NCBI GenBank assembly: GCA_039566865.1
Contig: CM076949.1
Location: 23,536,501 to 23,600,500, forward strand
Direction: 5' to 3'
DNA: 64,000 nucleotides
Source: Aurelia coerulea
Taxonomy: Eukaryota > Cnidaria > Scyphozoa > Semaeostomeae > Ulmaridae
Position numbers and translations under genes: made by a program. Below, in pieces: positions 1 through 15,519 of this stretch. Under the pieces are notes generated by a model that was given only the letters and a program-made list of their open reading frames with translations, had not been told where the DNA came from and made no database searches. Position 1 is the first letter of the stretch, and the number at the start of each line of letters is the position of its first letter.

Positions 1-42
1 TGTTTTAACTTCATATTTTCTCAAAAAGTTTACTATCATTTG

Positions 43-65
43 AACCTCATTAACCTGATGAGGTT
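43..65. repeat. Dyad/hairpin element present in each satellite monomer (first copy given)
   Basis: Within the monomer, aacctcat (43-50) and atgaggtt (58-65) are perfect reverse complements separated by the 7-nt loop taacctg. In the common variant the arms extend outward: catttgaacctcat pairs with atgaggtttcaaatg with a single one-base bulge, giving about 14 bp arms. The element recurs every 168 bp to the end of the array. A few monomers break it, for example gatgacgtttc near 19707 and 20380. Confidence 0.9.
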
Positions 66-2089
66 TTAAATGTTTCAAAACTTATACCTATTATTGAAGA
101 ATTACATCAAGCAAAGTTTCATATTCGACTCATTGACCATCAATTCAAAAGATATCAAACACAGACTGTGTTTTAACTTCATATTTTCTCAAAAAGCTTA
201 CTATCATTTGAACCTCATTAACCTGATGAGGTTTTAAATGTTTCAAAACTTATACCTATTTTTGAAGAATTACACCAAGCCAAGCCTCATATTCGACTCA
301 TTGACGATCAATTCAAAAGATTTCAACCATAGACTGTGTTTTGACTTCATATATTCTCAAAAAGTTTACTATCATTTGAACCTCATTAACCTGATGAGGT
401 TTCAAACGTTTCAATACATGTACCTAGTTTTGAAGAATTACATCAAGCAAAGTTTCATATTCGACTCATTGACAATCAATTCAAAAGATTTCATCCACAG
501 ACTGTGTTTTAACTTCATATTTTCTCAAAAAGTTTACTATCATTTGAACCTCATTAACCTGATGAGGTTTCAAATGTTTCAAAACAGATACCTATTTTTG
601 AAAAATTACATCAAGCAAAGTTTCATATTCGACTCATTGACCATCAATTCAAAAGATTTCAACCGTAAACTGTGTTTTAACTTCATATTCTCTCAAAAAG
701 TTTACTATCATTTGAACCTCATTAACCTGATGAGGTTTAAAACGTTTCAAAACATACACCTGTTTTTGAAGAATTACATCAAGCCAAGTTTCATATTCGA
801 CTCATTGACGATCAATTCAAAAGACTTCAACCATAGACTGTGTTTCGACTTCATATTTTCTCTAAAAGATTACTATCATTTGAACCTCATTAACCTGATG
901 AAGTTTAAAACGTTTCAAAACATATACCTGTTTTTGAAAAATTACATCAAGCCAAGTTTCATATTCGACTTATTGACCATCAATTCAAAAGATTTCAACC
1001 ATAGACTGTGTTTTGACTTCATATTTTCTCGAAAAGTTTACTATCATTTGAACCTCATTAACCTGATGAGGTTTCAAATGTTTCAAAACATACACCTGTT
1101 TTTGAAGAATTACACCAAGCCAAGTTTCATATTCGACTCATTGACGATCAATTCAAAAGATTTCAACCATAGACTGTGTTTTGACTTCATATTTTCTCGA
1201 AAAGTTTACTATCATTTGAACCTCATTAACCTGATGAGGTTTCAAATGTTTCAAAACATATACCTATTTTTGAAGAATTACATCAAGCAAAGTTTCATAT
1301 TCGACTCATTGACCATCAATTCAAAAGATTTCAACCACAGACTGTGTTTTAACTTCATATTTTCTCAAAAAGTTTACTATCATTTGAACCTCATTAACCT
1401 GATGAGGTTTCAAATTTTTCAAAACATATACCTATTTTTGAAGAATTACATCAAGCAAAGTTTCATATTCGACTCATTGACCATCAATTCAAAAGATTTC
1501 AACCATAAACTGTGTTTTGACTTCATATTTTCTCAAAAAGTTTACTATCATTTGAACCTCATTAACCTGATGAGGTTTCAAATGTTTCAAAACTTAGCTA
1601 TTTTTGAAGAATTACATCAAGCCAAGTTTCATATTCGACTCGTTGACCATCAATTCAAAAGATTTCGACCATAGACTGTGTTTTGAATTCATATTTTCTC
1701 AAAAAGTTTACTATCATTTCAACCTCATTAACCTGATGAGGCTTCAAATGTTTCAAAACTTAGCTATTTTTGAAGAATTACATCAAGCCAAGTTTCACAT
1801 TCGACTCATTGACCATCAATTCAAAAGATTTCGACCATAGACTGTGTTTTAACTTCATATTTTCTCAAAAAGTTTACTATCATTTGAACCTCATTAACCT
1901 GATGAGGTTTCAAATGTTTCAAAACTTATAGCAATTTTTGAAGAATTACATCAAGCCAAGTTTCACATTCGACTCATTGAACATCAATTCAAAAGATTTC
2001 AACCATAGACTGTGTTTTGACTTCATATTTTCTCAAAAAGTTTACTATCATTTGAACCTCATTAACCTGATGAGGTTTCAAATGTTTCA

Positions 2090-5000
2090 AAACATATACC
2101 TATTTTTGAAGAATTACATCAAGCAAAGTTTCATATTCGACTCATTGACCATCAATTCAAAAGATTTCAACCACAGACTGTGTTTTAACTTCATATTTTC
2201 TCAAAAAGTTTACTATCATTTGAACCTCATTAACCTGATGAGGTTTCAAATGTTTCAAAACATATACCTATTTTTGAAGAATTACATCAAGCCAAGTTTC
2301 ACATTCGACTCATTGACCATCAATTCAAAAGATTTCAAACACAGACTGTGTTTTAACTTCATATTTTCTCAAAAAGTTTACTATCATTTGAACCTCATTA
2401 ACCTGATGAGGTTTCAAATGTTTCAAAACTTATACCTATTTTTGAAGAATTACACAAAGCCGAGTTTCATATTCGACTCATTGACCATCAATTCAAAAGA
2501 TTTCAACCATAGACTGTGTTTTGACTTCATATTTTCTCGAAAAGTTTACTATCATTTGAACCTCATTAACCTGATGAGGTTTCAAATGTTTCAAAACTTA
2601 TACCTATTTTTGAAGAATTACATCAAGCCAAGTTTCATATTCGACTCATTGACGATCAATTCAAAAGATTTCAACCATAGACTGTGTTTTGACTTCATAT
2701 TTTCTCAAAAAGTTTACTATCATTTGAACCTCATTAACCTGATGAGGTTTCAAATGTTTCAAAACATATACCTATTTTTGAAGAATTACATCAAGCCAAG
2801 TTTCATCTTCGACTCATTGAACATCAATTCAAAAGATTTCAACCAGAGACAGTGTTTTAACTTCATATTTTCTCAAAAAGTTTACTATCATTTGAACCTC
2901 ATTAACCTGATGAGGTTTCAAATGTTTCAAAACATATACCTATTTTTGAAGAATTACACCAAGCCAAGTTTCATATTCGACTCATTGACGATCAATTCAA
3001 AAGATTTCAACCATAGACTGTGTTTTGACTTCATATTTTCTCAAAAAGTTTACTATCATTTGAACCTCATTAACCTGATGAGGTTTCAAATGTTTCAAAA
3101 CATGTACCTATTTTTGAAGAATTACATCAAGCAAAGTTTCATATTCGACTCATTGACCATCAATTCAAAAGATTTCAACCACAGACTGTGTTTTAACTTC
3201 ATATTTTCTCAAAAAGTTTACTATCATTTGAACCTCATTAACCTGATGAGGTTTCAAATGTTTCAAAACATATACCTATTTTTGAAGAATTACATCAAGC
3301 AAAGTTTCATATTCGACTCATTGACCATCAATTCAAAAGATTTCAACCGTAAACTGTGTTTTAACTTCATATTCTCTCAAAAAGTTTACTATCATTTGAA
3401 CCTCATTAACCTGATGAGGTTTCAAATGTTTCAAAACATATACCTATTTTTGAAGAATTACATCAAGCCAAGTTTCATATTCGACTCATTGAACATCAAT
3501 TCAAAAGATTTCAACCAGAGACAGTGTTTTAACTTCATATTTTCTCAAAAAGTTTACTATCATTTGAACCTCATTAACCTGCTGAGGTTTAAAACGTTTC
3601 AAAACATACACCTGTTTTTGAAGAATTACATCAAGCCAAGTTTCATATTCGACTCATTGACCATCAATTGAAAATATTTCAACCATAGACTGTGTTTTGA
3701 CTTCATATTTTCTCGAAAAGTTTACTATCATTTGAACCTCATTAACCTGATGAGGTTTCAAATGTTTCAAAACTTATACCTATTTTTGAAGAATTACATC
3801 AAGCCAAGTTTCATATTCGACTCATTGACGATCAATTCAAAAGATTTCAACCATAGACTGTGTTTTGACTTCATATTTTCTCGAAAAGTTAGCTATCATT
3901 TGAACCTCATTAACCTAATGAGGTTTCAAATGTTTCAAAACATATACCTATTCTTGAAGAATTACATCAAGCCAAGTTTCATTTTCGACTCATTGAACAT
4001 CAATTCAAAAGATTTCAACCACAGACAGTGTTTTAACTTCATATTTTCTCAAAAAGTTTACTATCATTTGAACCTCATTAACCTGATGAGGTTTCGAATG
4101 TTTCAAAACTCATACCTATTTTTGAAGAATTACATTAAGCAAAGTTTCATATTCGACTCATTGACGATCAATTCAGAAGATTTCAACCATAGACTGTGTT
4201 TTGACTTCATATTTTCTCGAAAAGTTTACTATCATTTGAACCTCATTAACCTGATGAGGTTTAAAACGTTTCAAAACATACACCTGTTTTTGAAGAATTA
4301 CATCAAGCCAAGTTTCATATTCGATTCATTGACCATCAATTCATAATATTTCAACCATAGACTGTGTTTTGACTTCATATTTTCTCGAAAAGTTTACTAT
4401 CATTTGAACCTCATTAACCTGATGAGGTTTCAAATGTTTCAAAACTTATACCTATTTTTGAAGAATTACATCAAGCCAAGTTTCATATTCGACTCATTGA
4501 CGATCAATTCATAAGATTTCAACCATAGACTGTGTTATAACTTCATATTTTCTCGAAAAGTTTACTATCATTTGAACCTCATTAACCTGATGAGGTTTCA
4601 AATGTTTCAAAACTTATACCTATTTTTGAAGAATTACATCAAGCAAAGTTTCATATTCGACTCATTGACCATCAATTCAACAGATTTCAACCGTAAACTG
4701 TGTTTTAACTTCATATTTTCTCAAAAAGTTTATTATCATTTGAACCTCATTAACCTGATGAGGTTTCATGTGTTTCAAAACATATACCTATTTTTGAAGA
4801 ATTACATCAAGCTAAGTTTCATATTACACTCATTGACCATCAATTCAAAAGATTTCAACCGTAAACTCTGTTTTAACTTCATATTTTCTCAAAAAGTTTA
4901 CTATCATTTGAACTTCATTAACCTGATGAGGTTTCAAATGTTTCAAAACATATACCTATTTTTGAAGAATTACATCAAGCAAAGTTTCATATTCGACTCA

Positions 5001-8000
5001 TTGACCATCAATTCAAAAGATTTCAACAGTAAACTGTGTTATAACTTCATATTTTCTCAAAAAGTTTACTATCATTTGAACCTCATTAACCTGATGAGGT
5101 TTCAAATGTTTCAAAACATATACCTATTTTTGAAGAATTACATCAAGCAAAGTTTCATATTCGACTCATTGACCATCAATTCAAAAGATTTCAACCGTAA
5201 ACTGTGTTTTAACTTCATATTCTCTCAAAAAGTTTCCTATCATTTGAACCTCATTAACCTGATGAGGTTTCAAATGTTTCAAAACATATACCTATTTTTG
5301 AAGAATTACATCAAGCCAAGTTTCATATTCGACTCATTGAACATCAATTCAAAAGATCTCAACCACAGACAGTGTTTTAACTTCATATTTTCTCAAAAAG
5401 TTTACTATCATTTGAACCTCATTAACCTGATAAGGTTTAAAACGTTTCAAAACATATACCTATTTTTGAAGAATTACATCAAGCCAAGTTTCATATTCGA
5501 CTCATTGACCATCAATTCAAAAGATTTCAACCACAGACTGTGTTTTAACTTCATATTTTCTCAAAAAGTTTACTATCATTTGAACCTCATTAACCTGATG
5601 AGGTTTCAAATGTTTCAAAACTTATACCTATTTTTGAAGAATTACACCAAGCCAAGTTTCATATTCGACTCATTGACCATCAATTCAAAAGATTTCAACC
5701 ATAGACTGTGTTTTGACTTCATATTTTCTCGAAAAGTTTACTATCATTTGAACCTCATTAACCTGATGAGGTTTCAAATGTTTCAAAACTTATACCTATT
5801 TTTGAAGAATTACATCAAGCCAAGTTTCATATTCGACTCATTGACGATCAATTCAAAAGATTTCAACAATAGACTGTGTTTTGACTTCATATTTTCTCGA
5901 AAAGTTAGCTATCATTTGAACCTCATTAACCTGATGAGGTTTCAAATGTTTCAAAACATATACCTATTTTTGAAGAATTACATCAAGCCAAGTTTCATCT
6001 TCGACTCATTGAACATCAATTCAAAAGATTTCAACCAGAGACAGTGTTTTAACTTCATATTTTCTCAAAAAGTTTACTATCATTTGAACCTCATTAACCT
6101 GATGAGGTTTCGAATGTTTCAAAACTTATACCTATTTTTGAAGAATTACACCAAGCCAAGTTTCATATTCGACTCATTGACGATCAATTCAGAAGATTTC
6201 AACCATAGACTGTGTTTTGACTTCATATTTTCTCGAAAAGTTTACTATCATTTGAACCTCATTAACCTAATGAGGTTTCAAATGTTTCAAAACATATACC
6301 TTATTTTGAAGAATTACATCAAGCCAAGTTTCATATTCGACTCATTGACCATAAATTCAAAAGATTTCAACAATAAACTGTGTTTTGACTTTTAATTTTC
6401 TCAAAAAGTTTACTATCATTTGAACCTCATTAACCTGATGAGGTTTCAAATGTTTCAAAACTTAGCTATTTTTGAAGAATTACATCAAGCCAAGTTTCAT
6501 ATTCGACTCGTTGACCATCAATTCAAAAGATTTCGACCATAGACTGTGTTTTGAATTCATATTTTCTCAAAAAGTTTACTATCATTTGAACCTCATTAAC
6601 CTGATGAGGTTTCAAATGTTTCAAAACATATACCTATTTTTGAAGAATTACATCAAGCAAAGTTTCATATTCGACTCATTGACCATCAATTCAAAAGATT
6701 TCAACCACAGACTGTGTTTTAACTTCATATTTTCTCAAAAAGTTTACTATCATTTGAACCTCATTAACCTGATGAGGTTTTAAAATGTTTCAAAACATAT
6801 ACCTATTTTTGAAGAATTACATCAAGCCAAGTTTCACATTCGACTCATTGACCATCAATTCAAAAGATTTCAACCACAGACTGTGTTTTAACTTCATATT
6901 TTCTCAAAAAGTTTACTATCATTTGAACCTCATTAACCTGATGAGGTTTCAAATGTTTCAAAACTTATACCTATTTTTGAAGAATTACACAGAGACGAGA
7001 TTCATATTCGACTCATTGACCATCAATTCAAAAGATTTCAACCATAGACTGTGTTTTGACTTCATATTTTCTCGAAAAGTTTACTATCATTTGAACCTCA
7101 TTAACCTGATGAGGTTTCAAATGTTTCAAAACTTATACCTATTTTTGAAGAATTACATCAAGCCAAGTTTCATATTCGACTCATTGACGATCAATTCAAA
7201 AGATTTCAACCATAGACTGTGTTTTGACTTCATATTTTCTCAAAAAGTTTACTAACATTTGAACCTCATTAACCTGATGAGGTTTCAAATGTTTCAAAAC
7301 ATATACCTATTTTTGAAGAATTACATCAAGCCAAGTTTCATATTCGACTCATTGAACATCAATTCAAAAGATTTCAACCACAGACAGTGTTTTAAATTCA
7401 TATTTTCTCAAAAGGTTTACTATCATTTGAACCTCATTAACCTGATGAGGTTTCAAATGTTTCAAAACTTATACCTATTTTTGAAGAATTACACCAAGCC
7501 AAGTTTCATATTCGACTCATTGACGATCAATTCAAAAGATTTCAACCATAGACTGTGTTTTGACTTCATATTTTCTCAAAAAGTTTACTATCATTTGAAC
7601 CTCATTAACCTGATGAGGTTTCAAATGTTTCAAAACATGTACCTATTTTTGAAGAATTACATCAAGCAAAGTTTCATATTCGACTCATTGACCATCAATT
7701 CAAAAGATTTCAACCACAGACTGTGTTTTAACTTCATATTTTCTCAAAAAGTTTACTATCATTTGAACCTCATTAACCTGATGAGGTTTCAAATGTTTCA
7801 AAACATATACCTATTTTTGAAGAATTACATCAAGCAAAGTTTCATATTCGACTCATTGACCATCAATTCAAAAGATTTCAACCGTAAACTGTGTTTTAAC
7901 TTCATATTCTCTCAAAAAGTTTACTATCATTTGAACCTCATTAACCTGATGAGGTTTCAAATGTTTCAAAACATATACCTATTTTTGAAGAATTACATCA

Positions 8001-11000
8001 AGCCAAGTTTCATATTCGACTCATTGAACATCAATTCAAAAGATTTCAACCAGAGACAGTGTTTTAACTTCATATTTTCTCAAAAAGTTTACTATCATTT
8101 GAACCTCATTAACCTGCTGAGGTTTAAAACGTTTCAAAACATACACCTGTTTTTGAAGAATTACATCAAGCCAAGTTTCATATTCGACTCATTGACCATC
8201 AATTGAAAATATTTCAACCATAGACTGTGTTTTGACTTCATATTTTCTCGAAAAGTTTACTATCATTTGAACCTCATTAACCTGATGAGGTTTCAAATGT
8301 TTCAAAACTTATACCTATTTTTGAAGAATTACATCAAGCCAAGTTTCATATTCGACTCATTGACGATCAATTCAAAAGATTTCAACCATAGACTGTGTTT
8401 TGACTTCATATTTTCTCGAAAAGTTACCTATCATTTGAACCTCATTAACCTAATGAGGTTTCAAATGTTTCAAAACATATACCTATTCTTGAAGAATTAC
8501 ATCAAGCCAAGTTTCATTTTCGACTCATTGAACATCAATTCAAAAGATTTCAACCACAGACAGTGTTTTAACTTCATATTTTCTCAAAAAGTTTACTATC
8601 ATTTGAACCTCATTAACCTGATGAGGTTTCGAATGTTTCAAAACTCATACCTATTTTTGAAGAATTACATTAAGCAAAGTTTCATATTCGACTCATTGAC
8701 GATCAATTCAGAAGATTTCAACCATAGACTGTGTTTTGACTTCATATTTTCTCGAAAAGTTTACTATCATTTGAACCTCATTAACCTGATGAGGTTTAAA
8801 ACGTTTCAAAACATACACCTGTTTTTGAAGAACTGCATCAAGCCAAGTTTCATATTCGATTCATTGACCATCAATTCATAATATTTCAACCATAGACTGT
8901 GTTTTGACTTCATATTTTCTCGAAAAGTTTACTATCACTTGAACCTCATTAACCTGATGAGGTTTCAAATGTTTCAAAACTTATACCTATTTTTGAAGAA
9001 TTACATCAAGCCAAGTTTCATATTCGACTCATTGACGATCAATTCAAAAGATTTCTACCATAGACTGTGTTTTAACTTCATATTTTCTCGAAAAGTTTAC
9101 TATCATTTGAACCTCATTAACCTGATGAGGTTTCAAATGTTTCAAAACATATACCTGTTTTTGAAGAATTACATCAAGCTAAGTTTCATATTCGACTCAT
9201 TGACCATCAATTCAAAAGATTTCAACCGTAAACTCTGTTTTAACTTCATATTTTCTCAAAAAGTTTATTATCATTTGAACCTCATTAACCTGATGAGGTT
9301 TCATGTGTTTCAAAACATATACCTATTTTTGAAGAATTACATCAAGCTAAGTTTCATATTACACTCATTGACCATCAATTCAAAAGATTTCAACCGTAAA
9401 CTCTGTTTTAACTTCATATTTTCTCAAAAAGTTTACTATCATTTGAACTTCATTGACCTGATGAGGTTTCAAATGTTTCAAAACATATAGCTATTTTTGA
9501 AGAATTACATCAAGCAAAGTTTCATATTCGACTCATTGACCATCAATTCAAAAGATTTCAACAGTAAACTGTGTTATAACTTCATATTTTCTCAAAAAGT
9601 TTACTATCATTTGAACCTCATTAACCTGATGAGGTTTCAAATGTTTCAAAACATATACCTATTTTTGAAGAATTACATCAAGCAAAGTTTCATATTCGAC
9701 TCATTGACCATCAATTCAAAAGATTTCAACCGTAAACTGTGTTTTAACTTCATATTCTCTCAAAAAGTTTCCTATCATTTGAACCTCATTAACCTGATGA
9801 GGTTTCAAATGTTTCAAAACATATACCTATTTTTGAAGAATTACATCAAGCCAAGTTTCATATTCGACTCATTGAACATCAATTCAAAAGATCTCAACCA
9901 CAGACAGTGTTTTAACTTCATATTTTCTCAAAAAGTTTACTATCATTTGAACCTCATTAACCTGATAAGGTTTAAAACGTTTCAAAACATATACCTATTT
10001 TTGAAGAATTACATCAAGCCAAGTTTCATATTCGACTCATTGACCATCAATTCAAAAGATTTCAACCACAGACTGTGTTTTAACTTCATATTTTCTCAAA
10101 AAGTTTACTATCATTTGAACCTCATTAACCTGATGAGGTTTCAAATGTTTCAAAACTTATACCTATTTTTGAAGAATTACACCAAGCCAAGTTTCAAATT
10201 CGACTCATTGACCATCAATTCAAAATATTTCAACCATAGACTGTGTTTTGACTTCATATTTTCTCGAAAAGTTTACTATCATTTGAACCTCATTAACCTG
10301 ATGAGGTTTCAAATGTTTCAAAACTTATACCTATTTTTGAAGAATTACATCAAGCCAAGTTTCATATTCGACTCATTGACGATCAATTCAAAAGATTTCA
10401 ACAATAGACTGTGTTTTGACTTCATATTTTCTCGAAAAGTTAGCTATCATTTGAACCTCATTAACCTGATGAGGTTTCAAATGTTTCAAAACATATACCT
10501 ATTTTTGAAGAATTACATCAAGCCAAGTTTCATCTTCGACTCATTGAACATCAATTCAAAAGATTTCAACCAGAGACAGTGTTTTAACTTCATATTTTCT
10601 CAAAAAGTTTACTATCATTTGAACCTCATTAACCTGATGAGGTTTCAAATGTTTCAAAACTTATACCTATTTTTGAAGAATTACACCAAGCCAAGTTTCA
10701 TATTCGACTCATTGACGATCAATTCAGAAGATTTCAACCATAGACTGTGTTTTGACTTCATATTTTCTCGAAAAGTTTACTATCATTTGAACCTCATTAA
10801 CCTAATGAGGTTTCAAATGTTTCAAAACATATACCTTATTTTGAAGAATTACATCAAGCCAAGTTTCATATTCGACTCATTGACCATAAATTCAAAAGAT
10901 TTCAACAATAAACTGTGTTTTGACTTCTAATTTTCTCAAAAAGTTTACTATCATTTGAACCTCATTAACCTGATGAGGTTTCAAATGTTTCAAAACTTAG

Positions 11001-14000
11001 CTATTTTTGAAGAATTACATCAAGCCAAGTTTCATATTCGACTCGTTGACCATCAATTCAAAAGATTTCGACCATAGACTGTGTTTTGAATTCATATTTT
11101 CTCAAAAAGTTTACTATCATTTGAACCTCATTAACCTGATGAGGTTTCAAATGTTTCAAAACATATACCTATTTTTGAAGAATTACATCAAGCAAAGTTT
11201 CATATTCGACTCATTGACCATCAATTCAAAAGATTTCAACCACAGACTGTGTTTTAACTTCATATTTTCTCAAAAAGTTTACTATCATTTGAACCTCATT
11301 AACCTGATGAGGTTTTAAAATGTTTCAAAACATATACCTATTTTTGAAGAATTACATCAAGCCAAGTTTCACATTCGACTCATTGACCATCAATTCAAAA
11401 GATTTCAACCACAGACTGTGTTTTAACTTCATATTTTCTCAAAAAGTTTACTATCATTTGAACCTCATTAACCTGATGAGGTTTCAAATGTTTCAAAACT
11501 TATACCTATTTTTGAAGAATTACACAAAGACGAGATTCATATTCGACTCATTGACCATCAATTCAAAAGATTTCAACCATAGACTGTGTTTTGACTTCAT
11601 ATTTTCTCGAAAAGTTTACTATCATTTGAACCTCATTAACCTGATGAGGTTTCAAATGTTTCAAAACTTATACCTATTTTTGAAGAATTACATCAAGCCA
11701 AGTTTCATATTCGACTCATTGACGATCAATTCAAAAGATTTCAACCATAGACTGTGTTTTGACTTCATATTTTCTCAAAAAGTTTACTATCATTTGAACC
11801 TCATTAACCTGATGAGGTTTCAAATGTTTCAAAACATATACCTATTTTTGAAGAATTACATCAAGCCAAGTTTCATATTCGACTCATTGAACATCAATTC
11901 AAAAGATTTCAACCACAGACAGTGTTTTAACTTCATATTTTCTCAAAAGGTTTACTATCATTTGAACCTCATTAACCTGATGAGGTTTCAAATGTTTCAA
12001 AACTTATACCTATTTTTGAAGAATTACACCAAGCCAAGTTTCATATTCGACTCATTGACCATAAATTCAAAAGATTTCAACAATAAACTGTGTTTTGACT
12101 TTTAATTTTCTCAAAAAGTTTATTATCATTTGAACCTCATTAACCTGATGAGGTTTCAAATGTTTCAAAACATATACCTATTTTTGAAGAATTACATCAA
12201 GCCAAGTTTCATATTCGACTCATTGACTATCAATTCAAAAGACTTCAACCATAGACTGTGTTTTGACTTCATATTTTCTCAAAAAGTTTACTATCATTTG
12301 AACCTCATTAACCTGATGAGGTTTCAAATGTTTCAAAACATGTACCTATTTTTGAAGAATTACATCAAGCAAAGTTTCATATTCGACTCATTGACCATCA
12401 ATTCAAAAGATTTCAACCACAGACAGTGTTTTAACTTCATATTTTCTCAAAAAGTTTACTATCATTTGAACCTCATTAACCTGATGAGGTTTCAAATGTT
12501 TCAAAACAGATACCTATTTTTGAAGAATTACATCAAGCAAAGTTTCATATTCGACTCATTGACCATCAATTCAAAAGATTTCAACCGTAAACTGTGTTTT
12601 AACTTCATATTCTCTCAAAAAGTTTACTATCATTTGAACCTCATTAACCTGATGAGGTTTCAAATGTTTCAAAACATATACCTATTTTTGAAGAATTACA
12701 TCAAGCCAAGTTTCATATTCGACTCATTGAACATCAATTCAAAAGATCTCAACCACAGACAGTGTTTTAACTTCATATTTTCTCAAAAAGTTTACTATCA
12801 TTTGAACCTCATTAACCTGCTGAGGTTTAAAACGTTTCAAAACATACACCTGTTTTTGAAGAATTACATCAAGCCAAGTTTCATATTCGACTCATTGACC
12901 ATCAATTGAAAATATTTCAACCATAGACTGTGTTTTGACTTCATATTTTCTCGAAAAGTTTACTATCATTTGAACCTCATTAACCTGATGAGGTTTCAAA
13001 TGTTTCAAAACTTATACCTATTTTTGAAGAATTACATCAAGCCAAGTTTCATATTCGACTCATTGACGATCAATTCAAAAGATTTCAACCATAGACTGTG
13101 TTTTGACTTCATATTTTCTCAAAAAGTTTACTATCATTTGAACCTCATTAACCTGATGAGGTTTCAAATGTTTCAAAACATATACCTATTTTTGAAGAAT
13201 TACATCAAGCAAAGTTTCATATTCGACTCATTGACCATCAATTCAAAAGATTTCAACCGTAAACTGTGTTTTAACTTCATATTCTCTCAAAAAGTTTCCT
13301 ATCATTTGAACCTCATTAACCTGATGAGGTTTCAAATGTTTCAAAACATATACCTATTTTTGAAGAATTACATCAAGCAAAGTTTCATATTCGACTCATT
13401 GACCATCAATTCAAAAGATTTCAACCGTAAACTGTGTTTTAACTTCATATTCTCTCAAAAAGTTTCCTATCATTTGAACCTCATTAACCTGATGAGGTTT
13501 CAAATGTTTCAAAACATATACCTATTTTTGAAGAATTACATCAAGCCAAGTTTCATATTCGACTCATTGAACATCAATTCAAAAGATCTCAACCACAGAC
13601 AGTGTTTTAACTTCATATTTTCTCAAAAAGTTTACTATCATTTGAACCTCATTAACCTGATAAGGTTTAAAACGTTTCAAAACATATACCTATTTTTGAA
13701 GAATTACATCAAGCCAAGTTTCATATTCGACTCATTGACCATCAATTCAAAAGATTTCAACCACAGACTGTGTTTTAACTTCATATTTTCTCAAAAAGTT
13801 TACTATCATTTGAACCTCATTAACCTGATGAGGTTTCAAATGTTTCAAAACTTATACCTATTTTTGAAGAATTACACCAAGCCAAGTTTCATATTCGACT
13901 CATTGACCATCAATTCAAAAGATTTCAACCATAGACTGTGTTTTGACTTCATATTTTCTCGAAAAGTTTACTATCATTTGAACCTCATTAACCTGATGAG

Positions 14001-14625
14001 GTTTCAAATGTTTCAAAACTTATACCTATTTTTGAAGAATTACATCAAGCCAAGTTTCATATTCGACTCATTGACGATCAATTCAAAAGATTTCAACAAT
14101 AGACTGTGTTTTGACTTCATATTTTCTCGAAAAGTTAGCTATCATTTGAACCTCATTAACCTGATGAGGTTTCAAATGTTTCAAAACATATACCTATTTT
14201 TGAAGAATTACATCAAGCCAAGTTTCATCTTCGACTCATTGAACATCAATTCAAAAGATTTCAACCAGAGACAGTGTTTTAACTTCATATTTTCTCAAAA
14301 AGTTTACTATCATTTGAACCTCATTAACCTGATGAGGTTTCAAATGTTTCAAAACTTATACCTATTTTTGAAGAATTACACCAAGCCAAGTTTCATATTC
14401 GACTCATTGACGATCAATTCAGAAGATTTCAACCATAGACTGTGTTTTGACTTCATATTTTCTCGAAAAGTTTACTATCATTTGAACCTCATTAACCTAA
14501 TGAGGTTTCAAATGTTTCAAAACATATACCTTATTTTGAAGAATTACATCAAGCCAAGTTTCATATTCGACTCATTGACCATAAATTCAAAAGATTTCAA
14601 CAATAAACTGTGTTTTGACTTTTAA
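2090..14625 (+). repeat. Higher-order repeat blocks, period about 4535 bp (27 monomers)
   Basis: Distinctive variant monomers recur at a fixed spacing. An in-frame stop variant at 3671 recurs at 8206, a block start at 3732 recurs at 8267, stops at 4346 and 8881 match, and stop variants at 6395 and 10930 match. Each pair is 4535 bp apart, which is 27 x 168 minus one base. A third copy is rearranged: 8206 to 12909 and 8267 to 12970 are each 4703 bp apart (28 monomers minus one base), while 10930 to 14625 is 3695 bp (22 monomers minus one). This is the pattern expected when multi-monomer blocks amplify by unequal exchange. Confidence 0.85.
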
Positions 14626-15519
14626 TTTTCTCAAAAAGTTTATTATCATTTGAACCTCATTAACCTGATGAGGTTTCAAATGTTTCAAAACATATACCTA
14701 TTTTTGAAGAATTACATCAAGCCAAGTTTCATATTCGACTCATTGACTATCAATTCAAAAGACTTCAACCATAGACTGTGTTTTAACTTCATATTTTCTC
14801 GAAAAGTTTACTATCATTTGAACCTCATTAACCTGATGAGGTTTCAAATGTTTCAAAACATATACCTGTTTTTGAAGAATTACATCAAGCTAAGTTTCAT
14901 ATTCGACTCATTGACCATCAATTCAAAAGATTTCAACCGTAAACTCTGTTTTAACTTCATATTTTCTCAAAAAGTTTACTATCATTTGAACTTCATTAAC
15001 CTGACGAAGTTTCAAATGTTTCAAAACATATAGCTATTTTTGAAGAATTACATCAAGCAAAGTTTCATATTCGACTCATTGACCATCAATTCAAAAGATT
15101 TCAACAGTAAACTGTGTTTTGACTTCATATCTTCTCAAAAAGTTTACTATCATTTGAACCTCATTAACCTGATGAGGTTTCAAATGTTTCAAAACTTATA
15201 GCTATTCTTGAAGAATTACATCAAGCCATGTTTTATATTCGACTCATTGACCATCAAGTCAAAAGATTTCAACCATAGACTGTGTTTTGAATTCATATTT
15301 TCTCAAAAAGTTTACTATCATTTGAACCTCATTAACCTGATGAGGTTTCAAACGTTTCAAAACATATACCTATTTTTGAAGAATTACATCAAGCCAAGTT
15401 TCATATTCGACTCATTGACCATCAAGTCAAAAGATTTCAACCATAGACTGTGTTTTGAATTCATATTTTCTCAAAAAGTTTACTATCATTTGAACCTCAT
15501 TAACCTGATGAGGTTTTAA

